The translations under genes were made by a program, and so were the position numbers. 64,000 nt of DNA. Origin: Pyropia haitanensis. Taxonomy: Eukaryota; Rhodophyta; Bangiophyceae; Bangiales; Bangiaceae. This document shows, piece by piece, positions 9,122 through 19,166 of the stretch (positions within the stretch are counted from its first letter, which is position 1; each line of letters starts with the position of its first letter). A model generated the notes under the pieces. The model was not told the origin of the DNA and searched no databases. It saw nothing but the letters and a program-made list of their open reading frames with translations. The stretch lies in NCBI GenBank assembly GCA_008729055.1, contig SDUX01000002.1, positions 5,173,874 to 5,237,873 of the forward strand, in the 5' to 3' direction.

Positions 9122-10885
9122 ATGAAGAGTGGCGGGCGGGCGCCGGCGCGTGGGTGCGGTCACCCGCACCCTCCCCCCGGGGCTGGGGACAAGCGCAAGA
9201 GGGCGTCGTCGGCCGCATCGACGGCGTCGACTGCTGCCTCTGCCTGGGGCACCTCCCCCGTGGACGTCAAGCCCGCCCTTGCGCCGGGGGCAGTGGCGCC
9301 CGCGGCCGTCGCGCACGTGTCGGCGGTCAAGCGCAAGACCGTCAATGTCAGCCGGTTCAGCACCTCCCGGCTGCCGGCGGTCAACGGGTCGTCCTACGCG
9401 CTGGCCAAAAACGTGGTGGCAGTCAGCGTCTACCGGGTGGCCACCGCGGCAGCGCCGTCGCCGGCCGACGCCGCGGCGCACACTGGCGCCGGCGCTCCCC
9501 CGCGGGCGACCGTGCCCACCCGCCGCACGGCGTACGACCTGTTTTACGTGCCCCCCGCCGCGTGCCGCCGTGCCGCCGTGGAGGGGCCCCTCGCGCCCGA
9601 GGCGGGCTGGTACCTGTCGTGCGAGGCGGGCGACGAGATTGAGGTGGTGGTGTCCACCACGGGCGGCACCCCCGCGGTGATGCGGCGGGTGCGGGCGCAC
9701 CTGGCGGGGCGTTCCGCGGTGAATGCGCGGCTGTGGGCAGAGGTGCGGGTGGATGACAAGGGCCTGGGGGTGGCCAAGGAGCTCGGGCACGTCGATGGCC
9801 GCTGCTTGCCGCCGCGGACGCTGACCTTTAAGGGGTTCGCCACGTTTGACAGCCGCGACAAGCTGGTAGGCATCCGCCGCATCCGCCTCGGCCGTACCAC
9901 CCCGGCGGATGACGGCTCCGCGGCGCCGGCCGCCGCCACTGCCTGCGTCGGCCGCATCACGGTGTCCCTCTCTGTGCGATACGAGCACCCAACCGAGGTG
10001 GTCGAGCTGCCGCCAGTGGTACGGCCGCCGCGCCGTCGCCGCCTCGCCGGTGCAGGACCGCCGTCGTCGGCTGCCGGGCCACCGCTGGGCACTGGGCCGG
10101 AGGACGAGGCAGCACGGGAGGCGGTGCGGCTGTCGGAAAAGGAGGCGGTCAAGGACAAGTCCCTCTTTGCCGTGCAGGGGACCCGCCTGGACGCGGCAGG
10201 CAACCCGATGCCGGTGGTCGTCAAAAAAGCCCGCCACGAGCCGCCGCTCGGGGGTGGTGGTGGCGCCGGTGGTGGCAGCGGTGGCGCCCACGCTGGCAAC
10301 GAGGAGGAGGACGATGAGGAGGGGGATGAGGAGGCGGCTGAGTCATATCCGCAGCCGACCATCGTGCCAAAGGTGCAGTGGATCCGAGGCTTTCCCGACC
10401 TAGCAGTCACCCTGTACTACCGGGAACCCTTTTGGTTTCTCCGCAACCGCTTTGCCGACGAGGCGGGCCGCCCGTTGATCGTATCGACGCGTGAGCACGA
10501 GGCGTCCGTGGCGGCGGCCGCCGCGCGGACGGCCGCCAAGGCCAAGGCGGCCACGGCCGCGGCCACCGCCACCACCGTTGCCGGTGGGGCGGCACCGTTG
10601 CCGCCCGTCGCCGACGGCGACAGCGACATTGAGGTGGTGGAGGAAGGGGCCCCGGGGTACGAGCCGCCGCCGCCGCCGCCGGCGGCCAAGGTGCTGGCAT
10701 CCGTGTACATTTCTAGTGACGACGACAGCGACAAAGACGATGGCGGCGACGATGGCGAGAGCGATGACGAGTACGCGGCGGCGAGCGGCCGGGGGGGGCG
10801 GGCAGGCAGTGCCACCGTTGCCAGCAGGGGGGGGGGGGGGGGCGCCCGAGGGGGGGCGGTGAGCGACTGGGCGTCGTCGGATTGA
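9122..10885 (+). CDS. Unknown acidic, probably nuclear protein
   Basis: 587 aa from the first ATG of the frame (CAGC before ATG). Residues about 75-295 look folded: alternating strands such as AYDLFYVPPAACRR, GDEIEVVVSTTGG, ARLWAEVRVDDKG, RTLTFKGFATFD and GRITVSLSVRYE. The pattern is reminiscent of the beta-sandwich region of fungal/plant DUF7918-like proteins, but this is a weak resemblance from memory. After it come an Arg patch (PPRRRRLAG), an acidic run (NEEEDDEEGDEE), a short hydrophobic/aromatic block (VTLYYREPFWFLRNRF), then a disordered tail with DSDIEVVEEG and VYISSDDDSD. These two resemble SUMO-interacting motifs (hydrophobic core with acidic/Ser flank). Nuclear location and SUMO binding are inferences. 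No catalytic residues were identified. Confidence 0.75.
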   Translation: MKSGGRAPARGCGHPHPPPGAGDKRKRASSAASTASTAASAWGTSPVDVKPALAPGAVAPAAVAHVSAVKRKTVNVSRFSTSRLPAVNGSSYALAKNVVAVSVYRVATAAAPSPADAAAHTGAGAPPRATVPTRRTAYDLFYVPPAACRRAAVEGPLAPEAGWYLSCEAGDEIEVVVSTTGGTPAVMRRVRAHLAGRSAVNARLWAEVRVDDKGLGVAKELGHVDGRCLPPRTLTFKGFATFDSRDKLVGIRRIRLGRTTPADDGSAAPAAATACVGRITVSLSVRYEHPTEVVELPPVVRPPRRRRLAGAGPPSSAAGPPLGTGPEDEAAREAVRLSEKEAVKDKSLFAVQGTRLDAAGNPMPVVVKKARHEPPLGGGGGAGGGSGGAHAGNEEEDDEEGDEEAAESYPQPTIVPKVQWIRGFPDLAVTLYYREPFWFLRNRFADEAGRPLIVSTREHEASVAAAAARTAAKAKAATAAATATTVAGGAAPLPPVADGDSDIEVVEEGAPGYEPPPPPPAAKVLASVYISSDDDSDKDDGGDDGESDDEYAAASGRGGRAGSATVASRGGGGGARGGAVSDWASSD

Positions 10886-11477
10886 AGCGCCCGACGGGGG
10901 GATGGGCGCCGCTCATGCCAGCGTTGGCGGTGGCTGCGCGGCTGCCGGGGGGTGGCCGTCGCCTCCCCTGTTTTGCGTGCGCCCGTGCGTTTTTTTTGGC
11001 GCCCGCGTCCGCCCCCCGCCACCCCACGAGGGTGGGATGAGGCGACGCGGCGCAGGTGGGGCCCACCCGCCCGCGGGCACCCGCGAGCGGCGTGCGGTCC
11101 GCGTGCCCGGGCCAGGTGGCGTGGCGGGATCTGTCCGCCCCCCCCCTCTGCGAACACCCGCGCGGTCGGCACCGACCATCCAGCGCACACATTCTTGGGG
11201 TGTGCGGCCGGTTGAGGTGCGCGACGCGCTCGGCGCCCTGCGAGGCGAGCCGCCGCCGCGGCGGCGCCGCGCCGCGGCGGCCCCTTGCAACAGCGTCCCT
11301 TCGCCGCGGCGGTCACTGCGCCTCTCCTTCCGATTGTCCCCTTACCTTGTCCACCCCCCCCCCCCTTTTTCCCCTTTCCCCTCCTCCCTCATTTCACGTG
11401 GCGGCCGCTGCTGCGGGCCTGCCCGGCCACACCCTCCCCCCCCTGCCCAGCACTTTGTCGCCGCGGCGGCGACAGGC
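10886..11477. other. Intergenic spacer
   Basis: GC-rich spacer between two same-strand genes, with pyrimidine-rich stretches near 11340-11395 just ahead of the transporter gene. Nothing else is visible. Confidence 0.35.
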
Positions 11478-13400
11478 ATGGTGGGCCCGACCACCCATCC
11501 CCCCCCCCCCCCCCCCCCACCCCCCGCCCCCTCCCGCCACCACGCGCCGCGCGTGGGCGACGCTCGTCACGGGCACGCTCGCCACGCTCGTCGCCGCCGG
11601 CAGCATCTACGCCGTCCCCGCGGTGGCTCCCGCGGTCGTCTCGGGCTTGGCCCTGGCGCCCGCCGGCGGCCGGTCGCCGCCGTCCCCGTCGGCGGTGGCG
11701 GCGGCGCTCAGTACGGCCGCGACGGCGGGCGCGTGGCTGGGCCTGCCGGTCGGCCTGCTGCACGGCCGCGTCGGCGGCGCCCGCACCGCCGCCGCGGGGG
11801 GGGTGGCGCTCGCGGGCGCCCACGCGGCGCTCGCCGCCGCCGCCGCGTCTGCCACCGCCGCCGCCGCCACGGCCGACGGGTCAGCCGACAGCGACGCCGG
11901 CGGCGGCGGCGGGTGGGGCGCCGCCGGCGCGGGCGGCCGCCGCGCCGCGGCGGCCGCCCTCTTTTTTGCCGTCGGCCAAGGCAGCTACGCGGTCTACTGC
12001 GCGGCGGTGGCGGCGGCGGCGGCGGCGTTTGCGCCCGCCGACCGCGGGGCGGTCGTCGGCGCCCTCGCCGCCGCGTTTGGCCTGTCGTCGGGGCTCGTCG
12101 GCGCCGCGTACGCGGCGGTGGGTGCTGGGGGGGGGGGGGGGGGGCGGGGCTGCCGGCATGGCTCGCCGGCATGGCCGCCGCGACGGGGGGGGGGGCCGCC
12201 GCGCTCGCGGCCGTTCTTTCGTGGGCGGGTGAGCCCGTGCAGGGGGGGGACGCCGCGCCGCGCTGCGCCGCGCAGCAACAGCCGCCGCCGCCGCCGTCGC
12301 CGCCGCCGCCGCCGCCGCCGCCGCCACGGCTGACCCCGCGCCGCTTCCGGGTGCTCGTCGGCGCCGAGGTGGGCCTCGTCGCCGTCCTCGCCGCCGCCGC
12401 CGCCGCCGACGGCCGCCGCGCCGTGTCGGTCGTCGTTGCCGCCGCCGCGGCGGCGCTGCTCGTCGCGATTGCCGTCGTGCCGTGGGTGCCTGAGGAGGGA
12501 GGGGGGGCGGTGCCGCCGGCCGGCGGCGGCGACGGCAGCGGCAGGGGTAGGGGCACGGTGGTGACGGCGGGTGGCGACGCTGGGCGTTGGGGGGGGCGGG
12601 CGCCGTTGGCCGAGCCGCTCTTGCGAGCCCCGGAGGCAGACAGGGGCGACTGGGGTGACGGCGGCGGCGGCAGCGACGGCGACGGGGTGGGCGGTTTGGA
12701 TGGCCCAGACCCGGCGGGGAGCCCCCCGGTCGGCGGGTCCTCTGTCTCCGTTTCCCTCCCCACGCAGCCCGCCCCCCCTCCTGTGCGCACCCGTTCCGTC
12801 TCGGTCGCGGCCGCGGTGGCGACCCCCCACTTTTGGTTCCTCGCGACGGTCTTCTTCGTGGGCATTGGCGGCGGCATGGCCATCCTCTCCAACCTCCCCG
12901 CTCTCGTTGTGGCGCGCGCCGACGGTGCCGCCGCCGCCGCCGCCGCCGCCGCCACCGCCACCGCCACCGCCGACGGCGGCGGCACCCTCGACGCGCCCAT
13001 CGCCGCGGCGCTGCGCGCCCGCTGGGCGGGCCTCGTCGTTGCGTACGCGGCGGCCAACACGGTCGGCCGCCTCTGCGCGGGCGCCGCGTCTGACGCGGCC
13101 GCCGCCGCGGCCACCGCCGCGGCGGCGCCCGCCCGTGCCGCCGCCGCGCGGCCGGCGGGCCTCCTCCTCGCCGTCGCGGGCATGGCCATCGCCGCGGCGG
13201 CGGCGGCGGCGCCCGCGGCGGCGGCGCCCGCGGGCCTCGCTGCCGCGGTCGTTGGCGCGGGCGCCTGCCACGGCGCGCTGTTTGCGCTCATCCCGGCCGC
13301 GGTGGCGGACGCGTACGGGCTGGCCGCGTGGGGCGCCACGTTTGGCCTCCTCACCGCCGCGCCCGCCGCGGGCGGCTTGCTCCTCGCGTCGGTGCTCGTT

Positions 13401-13431
<31 letters not shown>

Positions 13432-13659
13432 TCACGGTGGTGTTGCCGCCACCACCGGGGGGGGCGGGGAGGGGTGGGGGGGGGGGGGGGGGGGGTCTAC
13501 TGCGTCGGCGCCGCTTGCTATGGCGTTCGGCTGGCGTGGGTGGCGGGGCTCAACGCGGCCGTCGCGGTCGGGGGGGGGTGGCTGCTATGGCGGGGCAGCG
13601 AGTTGGTGCTCGGCCCGCCGTCATGTGCGGAGGAGGAGGACCCCGAGGGGCCCGGGTAA
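11478..13659 (+). CDS. Nodulin-like major facilitator transporter, reading frame broken at homopolymers
   Basis: Start ATG 11478 (MVGPTTHPPP). The protein is coherent only if the frame changes three times, each at a long run: C20 at 11499-11518, G18 at 12127-12144, G20 at 13476-13495 (a G26 run at 13401-13426 may also contribute). Pieced together it has the nodulin-like MFS plan. The first half carries SIYAVPAVAPAV, then AWLGLPVGLLHGRVGG (family pattern GLPAGLLYDRFG), then GQGSYAVYCA and GLSSGLVGAAYAAV. A long loop follows (about 12,480-12,800), then the second half with FWFLATVFFVGIGGGMAI, GRLCAGAASD, GACHGALFALIPAAVADAYG and a terminal VYCVGAACYGVRLAWVAG helix. Family members are integral membrane transporters of mostly unknown substrate. 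Either the run lengths are misassembled or the gene is decaying; the well-kept sequence on both sides favours the former. Confidence 0.75.
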
Positions 13660-13848
13660 CGCCGGGAGTTATTCGGTGCGTCGTGTTCTCTGCTCCCACG
13701 GATCCAGCCGGCGTGTCCCGCCTAGGCGGACGGGCAGTCATGCGGGCAAGCAATGGGTATAGATAGGCGCAGAGTGTTTTTTTGACACACACGCGACGTT
13801 CTTGTGCAGCCCACCCCCTCACGCTCCCGTCCCCCGCCGCCCCGGCTC

Positions 13849-16731
13849 TCACTGCGGGTTCATGAAGACCTTGCCAAGCAGCTTGACCGCCCGAGCCCGC
13901 TCCACCAGCACCTCCGCACGGGTCGTCGCGGCGACGCCGTTGGGCAAACCAGACTTGCTGCGCAGCAGCCCCTTGATGGACCGCCCCGCCGTCCGGCCGC
14001 CCACGCCGCGCGGCGTGCAGCCGCCGGCGGCACCGCGCACCGCAGCCGCGGGAAACGGCCGGCAGCTGGCGTCGGCCGTCCCAGACGAAAACCGGCGGCT
14101 GGACGCCTCGGCGCCTGCGGGCGCCGACCGCGCCGCCCGGGCACGAGGAGCCGCAGGCCGCCTCGCACCGGGCTGGTGCGCGGGCTCAGGGTGCACTGAC
14201 GCCGTGGGCCGGCCAGGGCGGGGTGCGCCAGCCTGCGGCTGCCCATCAATCGCGCTCGCCAGTGGGTCCGCAGCGATCACCTCGCCCGCCGCCGGCAGCT
14301 CCTCTTCAGCCGGCAGGTCCACCCCTTCCAGCACCCGCCGCGCGGCCGCGTCCAGCGTGTCGTGCACGTCCGTGACGGTGAGCTTCCAAAACATGGCAAT
14401 GGCGGTCTCGGTCATGGCGAGTGACGCGGCACGGGCCTCCTCCTCGGTCAGAGGTGTGCCGTTGGCGCGGGCGGCGGCCAGGCGCGACCGCATCTTGGCC
14501 TGGGACTCGAGCAGCCGCTCTGCCGCGCGGTGCGCCCTCCGCTGAGCCGCCTGCCGGTGGGATGTGTAGCGGCCGGCAGTCAGCAAGCGGGGGAGGCGGC
14601 CGTTGAGTGCCATCGACGCCGTGTGGGCGTAGACGTAGCCGATGGTGTGCAGCATGGCAGCGCCAAAGTTAACTTCCACCAACCGCGACGCCTCGGCGTC
14701 AGCCCAGGCCCGAAAGGTGTCGTGGTTGCCATCCACCCATGGCTGGATGAGCTCCGTCAGCTGGTTTGCAAGATCCTCCACGCGCTCCGCCTGGATCTGC
14801 GTCAGCGTCGCCTCGTCTGGCGGGTTTCCGTCGGCATCCGCGTGGGCGGCCTGGGATGTCACCTGCAACTCACCAGTGTAGGCCTTGAACTGGTCGCCGC
14901 CAAACACTACCGTGAAGAGCGTGGCGGGGTCGGTCGTAAGCACCCCTTCCCCGTCTACCGTACCGTGCGCGTCGTACTGTGCACGGGAGTCAGGGTCGGA
15001 CAAGATCTGGTAAGCCGCGGCCAGCTCTTGAAACTTGGCTGTCGCTTCTGGGTCATTGAGGTTGCGATCAGGGTGCACCTGCTTGGCGGCCATGTAGTAG
15101 GCCCGACGGATGGCCGCAGGTGACGCATTGTGGGCAACCCCGAGCACGTCGTACATGGAGGTGTCCACCGGGCAGCGCTTAACGGCCGGTCGGGCATCGT
15201 TGTCATCCGAGGCATCTGCAGAGCCATCGTCCGTCCCGAGAGCGGCACCAGATAGAGGAGCGGGGGCAGGCTCCGTCCGCTCAGCGCGTGCCCTCAGCCG
15301 TGCAGAGCGGCGGCGGCGGCCAAACCACCCGCTGGAAAAAGAATCGCTCGCGAACGACCGCTCCGCGTCGGAGCAGCTCTCGCTTGCCTCCTCATCTTCG
15401 TCGCCTGGCTCCAGACCGGCACAGGATGACGAGGCGCTCGACTGCGTAAGAGGGCTCGACGCCGTTGACAACGTACGTGGCATCTGCCCAACAGTCTCGA
15501 GGGGAGCATTGTCTGGATCCGCTGGCAGTTGCCGACGGGGGTTGGACGGAAGCGGCTTGGTAGTCGTATCTTCCGACGGGGACGTCTCTGGGACGGCCTC
15601 TGCGGCACACCGATCCGTATCGGGTTGCCGGGTCCACGCGGTCCGCCCTTTGCTCGAGCGATCACCTCTCAAGCATTGGTGGGCCACCTCGTGCGCTCGT
15701 TGTAGGTCGACGCTGTCTGGACAATTGTCCAGCCCCTGGCGGTACGTGTCTGCTGCTAAGTCGGACAATTCCCGCGCCGCGTACGCGGCACCCAGCCGCA
15801 GCCAGCCGTCAGCCCAGCCTGGCTTCACCGCCACGCATGCCTTGGCGTCTGCGGTGGCTCGATCAAGGCAGGCGGCCGCCATCGCGCAGTGGATGCCCCC
15901 ATTGACCTTTTGATCGGCAGCATCTAGACCCTTGCGGAGGTAGGCAGCCGAACGGGAAGAGAGCGCCTCCACGTCGGCCGGCCGGCGCGCCCGTGCTGCC
16001 ACAGCAACTGCTTCGGTGAACGCCTCAACAGCTCCGTCCCAATCCCCAGCGAGAAAGCGCACGCGGCCAACATCCCGCAGCTGCGCCGCAGGAGAAGATA
16101 CGTTGCCTGAGAGTGTACCTTCGCTGCTGCTGCTGCGACTGACGACGCTGCCCCCACTCTCGACGGCAAACGAGGGGCGATCGCCTTGAGTGTTGTTGCA
16201 CGACTCATCCGCAGCAGCGGTGGATGCGAAGAACGCCTTGCCCCCCCCGGCCGCCTTTCCGCCTTCCAGCCGCTCCAACGCACGCTGCAGGTCCTCATCC
16301 GGTGGGCAATTGGCGAGCCCTCGGTGGAGTGCCTCTGCTGCCTCGGCCTCATTGCCCGCCGCCAAAAACACCGAGTGGAGGCGGAACCAGCCTTTAGGCC
16401 ACGTCGGGTCCACTTTGACGCACCGCGCAGCGTCCCGGGCGGCGTGCGCGAGGCAAGCCGCCACTCCCACCCCCCCCGGTGGGGGTTCGTCCGCGTCTTC
16501 CGCACCCGCCGCCTGGACCACAGCTTCGGCACGCGCAAGCCACGCTGCAGAACGGTTGCTCATCAGTCGCCGGTCGGCCGGGAGCCCCGCGCTGCACCGC
16601 ACCCGGATAGCGGACGTGTAGCATCGTATGGCCGCCGCCCAGTCGCGTCGATGAAACGCTACATTGCCCGACAGGCAGTGCGCCTCGGCAGCGTCGACGG
16701 GGTCCTGTCCGCGGCGGCGGCGTTCCGGCAT
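13849..16731 (-). CDS. TPR - J domain - DnaJ-X co-chaperone
   Basis: 960 aa in one exon. Two TPR-rich blocks come first (about residues 14-150 and 210-350; for example AHCLSGNVAFHRRDWAAAIR and LRDVGRVRFLAGDWDGAVEA). A Ser/acidic linker follows. The J domain is at about 524-592, with DTSMYDVLGVAHNASP and an intact HPD triad (H553-P554-D555) that would stimulate Hsp70 ATPase, ending ILSDPDSRAQYD. It is followed by a DnaJ-X-like region (about 595-790) opening with TLFTVVFGGDQFKAYTGEL and including FGAAMLHTIGYVYAHTAS. The tail is Pro/Arg-rich. There is no J-protein zinc centre and no signal peptide, so a cytosolic or nuclear Hsp70 partner is likely. Family knowledge: DNAJC7-type proteins join TPR to J, and plant/fungal proteins join J to X. 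All three together is uncommon to my knowledge. Confidence 0.93.
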   Translation of the reverse strand: MPERRRRGQDPVDAAEAHCLSGNVAFHRRDWAAAIRCYTSAIRVRCSAGLPADRRLMSNRSAAWLARAEAVVQAAGAEDADEPPPGGVGVAACLAHAARDAARCVKVDPTWPKGWFRLHSVFLAAGNEAEAAEALHRGLANCPPDEDLQRALERLEGGKAAGGGKAFFASTAAADESCNNTQGDRPSFAVESGGSVVSRSSSSEGTLSGNVSSPAAQLRDVGRVRFLAGDWDGAVEAFTEAVAVAARARRPADVEALSSRSAAYLRKGLDAADQKVNGGIHCAMAAACLDRATADAKACVAVKPGWADGWLRLGAAYAARELSDLAADTYRQGLDNCPDSVDLQRAHEVAHQCLRGDRSSKGRTAWTRQPDTDRCAAEAVPETSPSEDTTTKPLPSNPRRQLPADPDNAPLETVGQMPRTLSTASSPLTQSSASSSCAGLEPGDEDEEASESCSDAERSFASDSFSSGWFGRRRRSARLRARAERTEPAPAPLSGAALGTDDGSADASDDNDARPAVKRCPVDTSMYDVLGVAHNASPAAIRRAYYMAAKQVHPDRNLNDPEATAKFQELAAAYQILSDPDSRAQYDAHGTVDGEGVLTTDPATLFTVVFGGDQFKAYTGELQVTSQAAHADADGNPPDEATLTQIQAERVEDLANQLTELIQPWVDGNHDTFRAWADAEASRLVEVNFGAAMLHTIGYVYAHTASMALNGRLPRLLTAGRYTSHRQAAQRRAHRAAERLLESQAKMRSRLAAARANGTPLTEEEARAASLAMTETAIAMFWKLTVTDVHDTLDAAARRVLEGVDLPAEEELPAAGEVIAADPLASAIDGQPQAGAPRPGRPTASVHPEPAHQPGARRPAAPRARAARSAPAGAEASSRRFSSGTADASCRPFPAAAVRGAAGGCTPRGVGGRTAGRSIKGLLRSKSGLPNGVAATTRAEVLVERARAVKLLGKVFMNPQ

Positions 16732-19166
16732 CGCGGCGGCGAGGATGTGGGACGGTTGAGGGAGGGGCTTGCGAGACGAGCGTCACAAACAGGGAGGGGA
16801 GAGGGGGATGGTGCGCAACCGGGCACCGTACCCGCTCAAAAAAAGGTCCCCCACAGGATGACGGCAAGCCAAACCGATGGGACGTGCACAACAAAAGCGG
16901 ACGACGTGATGTCGGACGACGGGCGGGTCCACGCGATGTCGGACGATGCTCTCTGAGCTCCGCGTCCGAAACACTGACCAACAGCGGCTAGAAACTGGGT
17001 AGCTGCCACACAGCGGCTGAGAGCCAGCTGACTCACATACAGAGACGGCTGAGGGCCCTCCGCGACGTTGTCCCAGTCGGAAAGGTAGGGCGGTAGGGCT
17101 CAACGTTGCAGAGGCACACAGGCGGCACCGCGAGCGCACGGTCTTCGGTGTTGTGGAAGGGTGCTCACACATGGGTGCGCGCCGGCGCCCGCGGCACAGG
17201 TACGTATCCTCACGGGTGCCGCAGGCACCTCTGCGGCGCGCTCGCGCGCAGAGCGTGGGAGTGCGCCTCAGGGTCTGTGGTGGGAGGTGCCGCTCAAACC
17301 GGCCCCCACGGTCCCCCAGAGAGGACCCGGACCGTGTGGCTCGCGCCGCCCGACCCCCACGCCGCCAGTCCAAAGGCTTTCAACGGTGGGTCCTGCTGTG
17401 GCGCGAGAGTTTTGGCCAGCCGAGCACACTGCAGAACCCCCCGCGTAGCCAGAATAGGGCGCCCGCCTCGGGCGAGGCGCGGCGCCGCCCGTCGCGCTGG
17501 ACACCCCGCCCCGACGACGACAGGTTGACCGTGTCGGTCGGCCCGTATTCGTTTGGCCCCACCGCCACGGGGCACGCGGCTGGTGTCTGGACTCTTGCGT
17601 TGGGCGCCCATCCACCTTTTCACCCTGTTGGCCGCGGTCAACCGATTCGAAAGGGTGCCCGCAGCGGGCCACAATGGGACTCCTGCGCCACAGCCAACCA
17701 AGAGAGTTCCACGGCCGCACCGTCCGGACTCGTCTCGATGGGCGTACGGACCAATCACAGCATCCAGCGAACGATGCGGTAATTTGATCCCGTGCGTGTA
17801 GGGTCCGCACCGCCTCGTGCAAGGTCGGGGCTCGAGCGGGGAGTGTGGGCATGGAGTGGGAAGCAAGGGAGAGCGGAAGCTCGCAACGTGGCGCACCCAC
17901 CTGTCTCAGCGGGTGCAGCTCGGCGCCATGGATTGAGCGGACACCACGTCGTCGACGAAGGCCAAGTTTGCTCTATCCTATCCGCCTCCCTATCTCGGGT
18001 AAGCTGAGGCCTCCAGGCCCGCACGAGGCAGAAACGCGTCGCGGAAGGACTCAACGGACGCCATCTTGGGTGGGGGACCAGCTCAGCTCAACGTGCAGCT
18101 GGGGCCGACAGCACCTGCTGTACAGTGCGGTCCATCCCTCCTCGTCGCCTACCCATGAGGCGCGAATTGCTGCCACCGCGGCTGTTGCCGCCGCTGGTAG
18201 TGCGAAGCCATAGTATTTACCTACTACTCGAAGCAGAGAGCGCGCATCATGCCTTGAGAGTGTCGGAATTGACGTCAGGCAAATAAGGAAGCACGGAGAC
18301 TTCATTGTTGGCTGGACGTCCGGCTTTTGAGTCTCTTGTCCGACAGTCCATCACAGGCATGCAAAATTGCCCGTTGCAGCTGACTGACACTCGCACTCTG
18401 ATGATGACGTGGCGCAATGCGGTTGTGCCTGCAGGGACGACCCTCACGACTTCCACCGTGTCCCTCGACAACGTGGGCAGAAGAGCTCTCACGCGGTCTT
18501 GCGGTCTCCGTACCGAGTCATACACGCTACAAAAAGGCCATGACTCGTGGTCTGCACATCCACGTCCACGGTATTGGGCCCAAACCTGCAGCTGGTCACC
18601 CCCTCCGAGAGTGTCGGACACGCTCGGGGGTAAGTAGCTGGGTCCCATCTGGCACTGCGCCAGCGCAATCGCGCGTCATTGTGCGCAGTTGGCTGTGGCC
18701 AACTGGTTGCACGTGCAGACGCATGCCATGCTACCGTTGGCGTGACACCCTCCCGCACGAAGCAGGAACTCGACTACTCTGTTCCCAGACACCCCACCCC
18801 AGCTGTTCTGCCAAGACGTGGTGCATGCAGATATCCGCCGAGGTTGCCCTCACCACTCCCCTTTCGCCGTGTGCTTACGAGGTCACGACCCTGCCACTGT
18901 CTGCCAATGCCAGGACAGAGTGCCATTGCTTGTCTGCACCATAGACAATGGACCGTGGAGCAAAGCGCGGGCGACAAGAGGCAAGCCTTGCTCCTGGCCG
19001 CTCTCATGGCCCCTTGTGTCCAACGTGGCAAGGGCAGCATCTGTTTGCTGTTTCTCTCGATACTGAACCTGCTTGCGACGAGGACTCACATCAGCCCGAC
19101 CGGCGCCGCCCCGAAACATACACCACTGTGCCCCTGCCGACAACCGCCGGGGCACCGCGACCCCGC
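16732..19166. other. Intergenic region, about 2.4 kb
   Basis: Base composition is less extreme (roughly 60 percent GC by eye). Several frames of about 200 codons exist on both strands between 17,150 and 17,900 and near 18,700-19,350, but they look random, and the last merely overlaps the kinase gene antisense. One palindromic TGACGTCA (bZIP/CRE-type) lies near 18,269. No repeat ends were found. Confidence 0.35.

Noticed and set aside
17153..17900. Overlapping ~200-codon frames on both strands
   Set aside because: Several equally long frames compete and none has a domain, hydrophobic pattern or plausible start.
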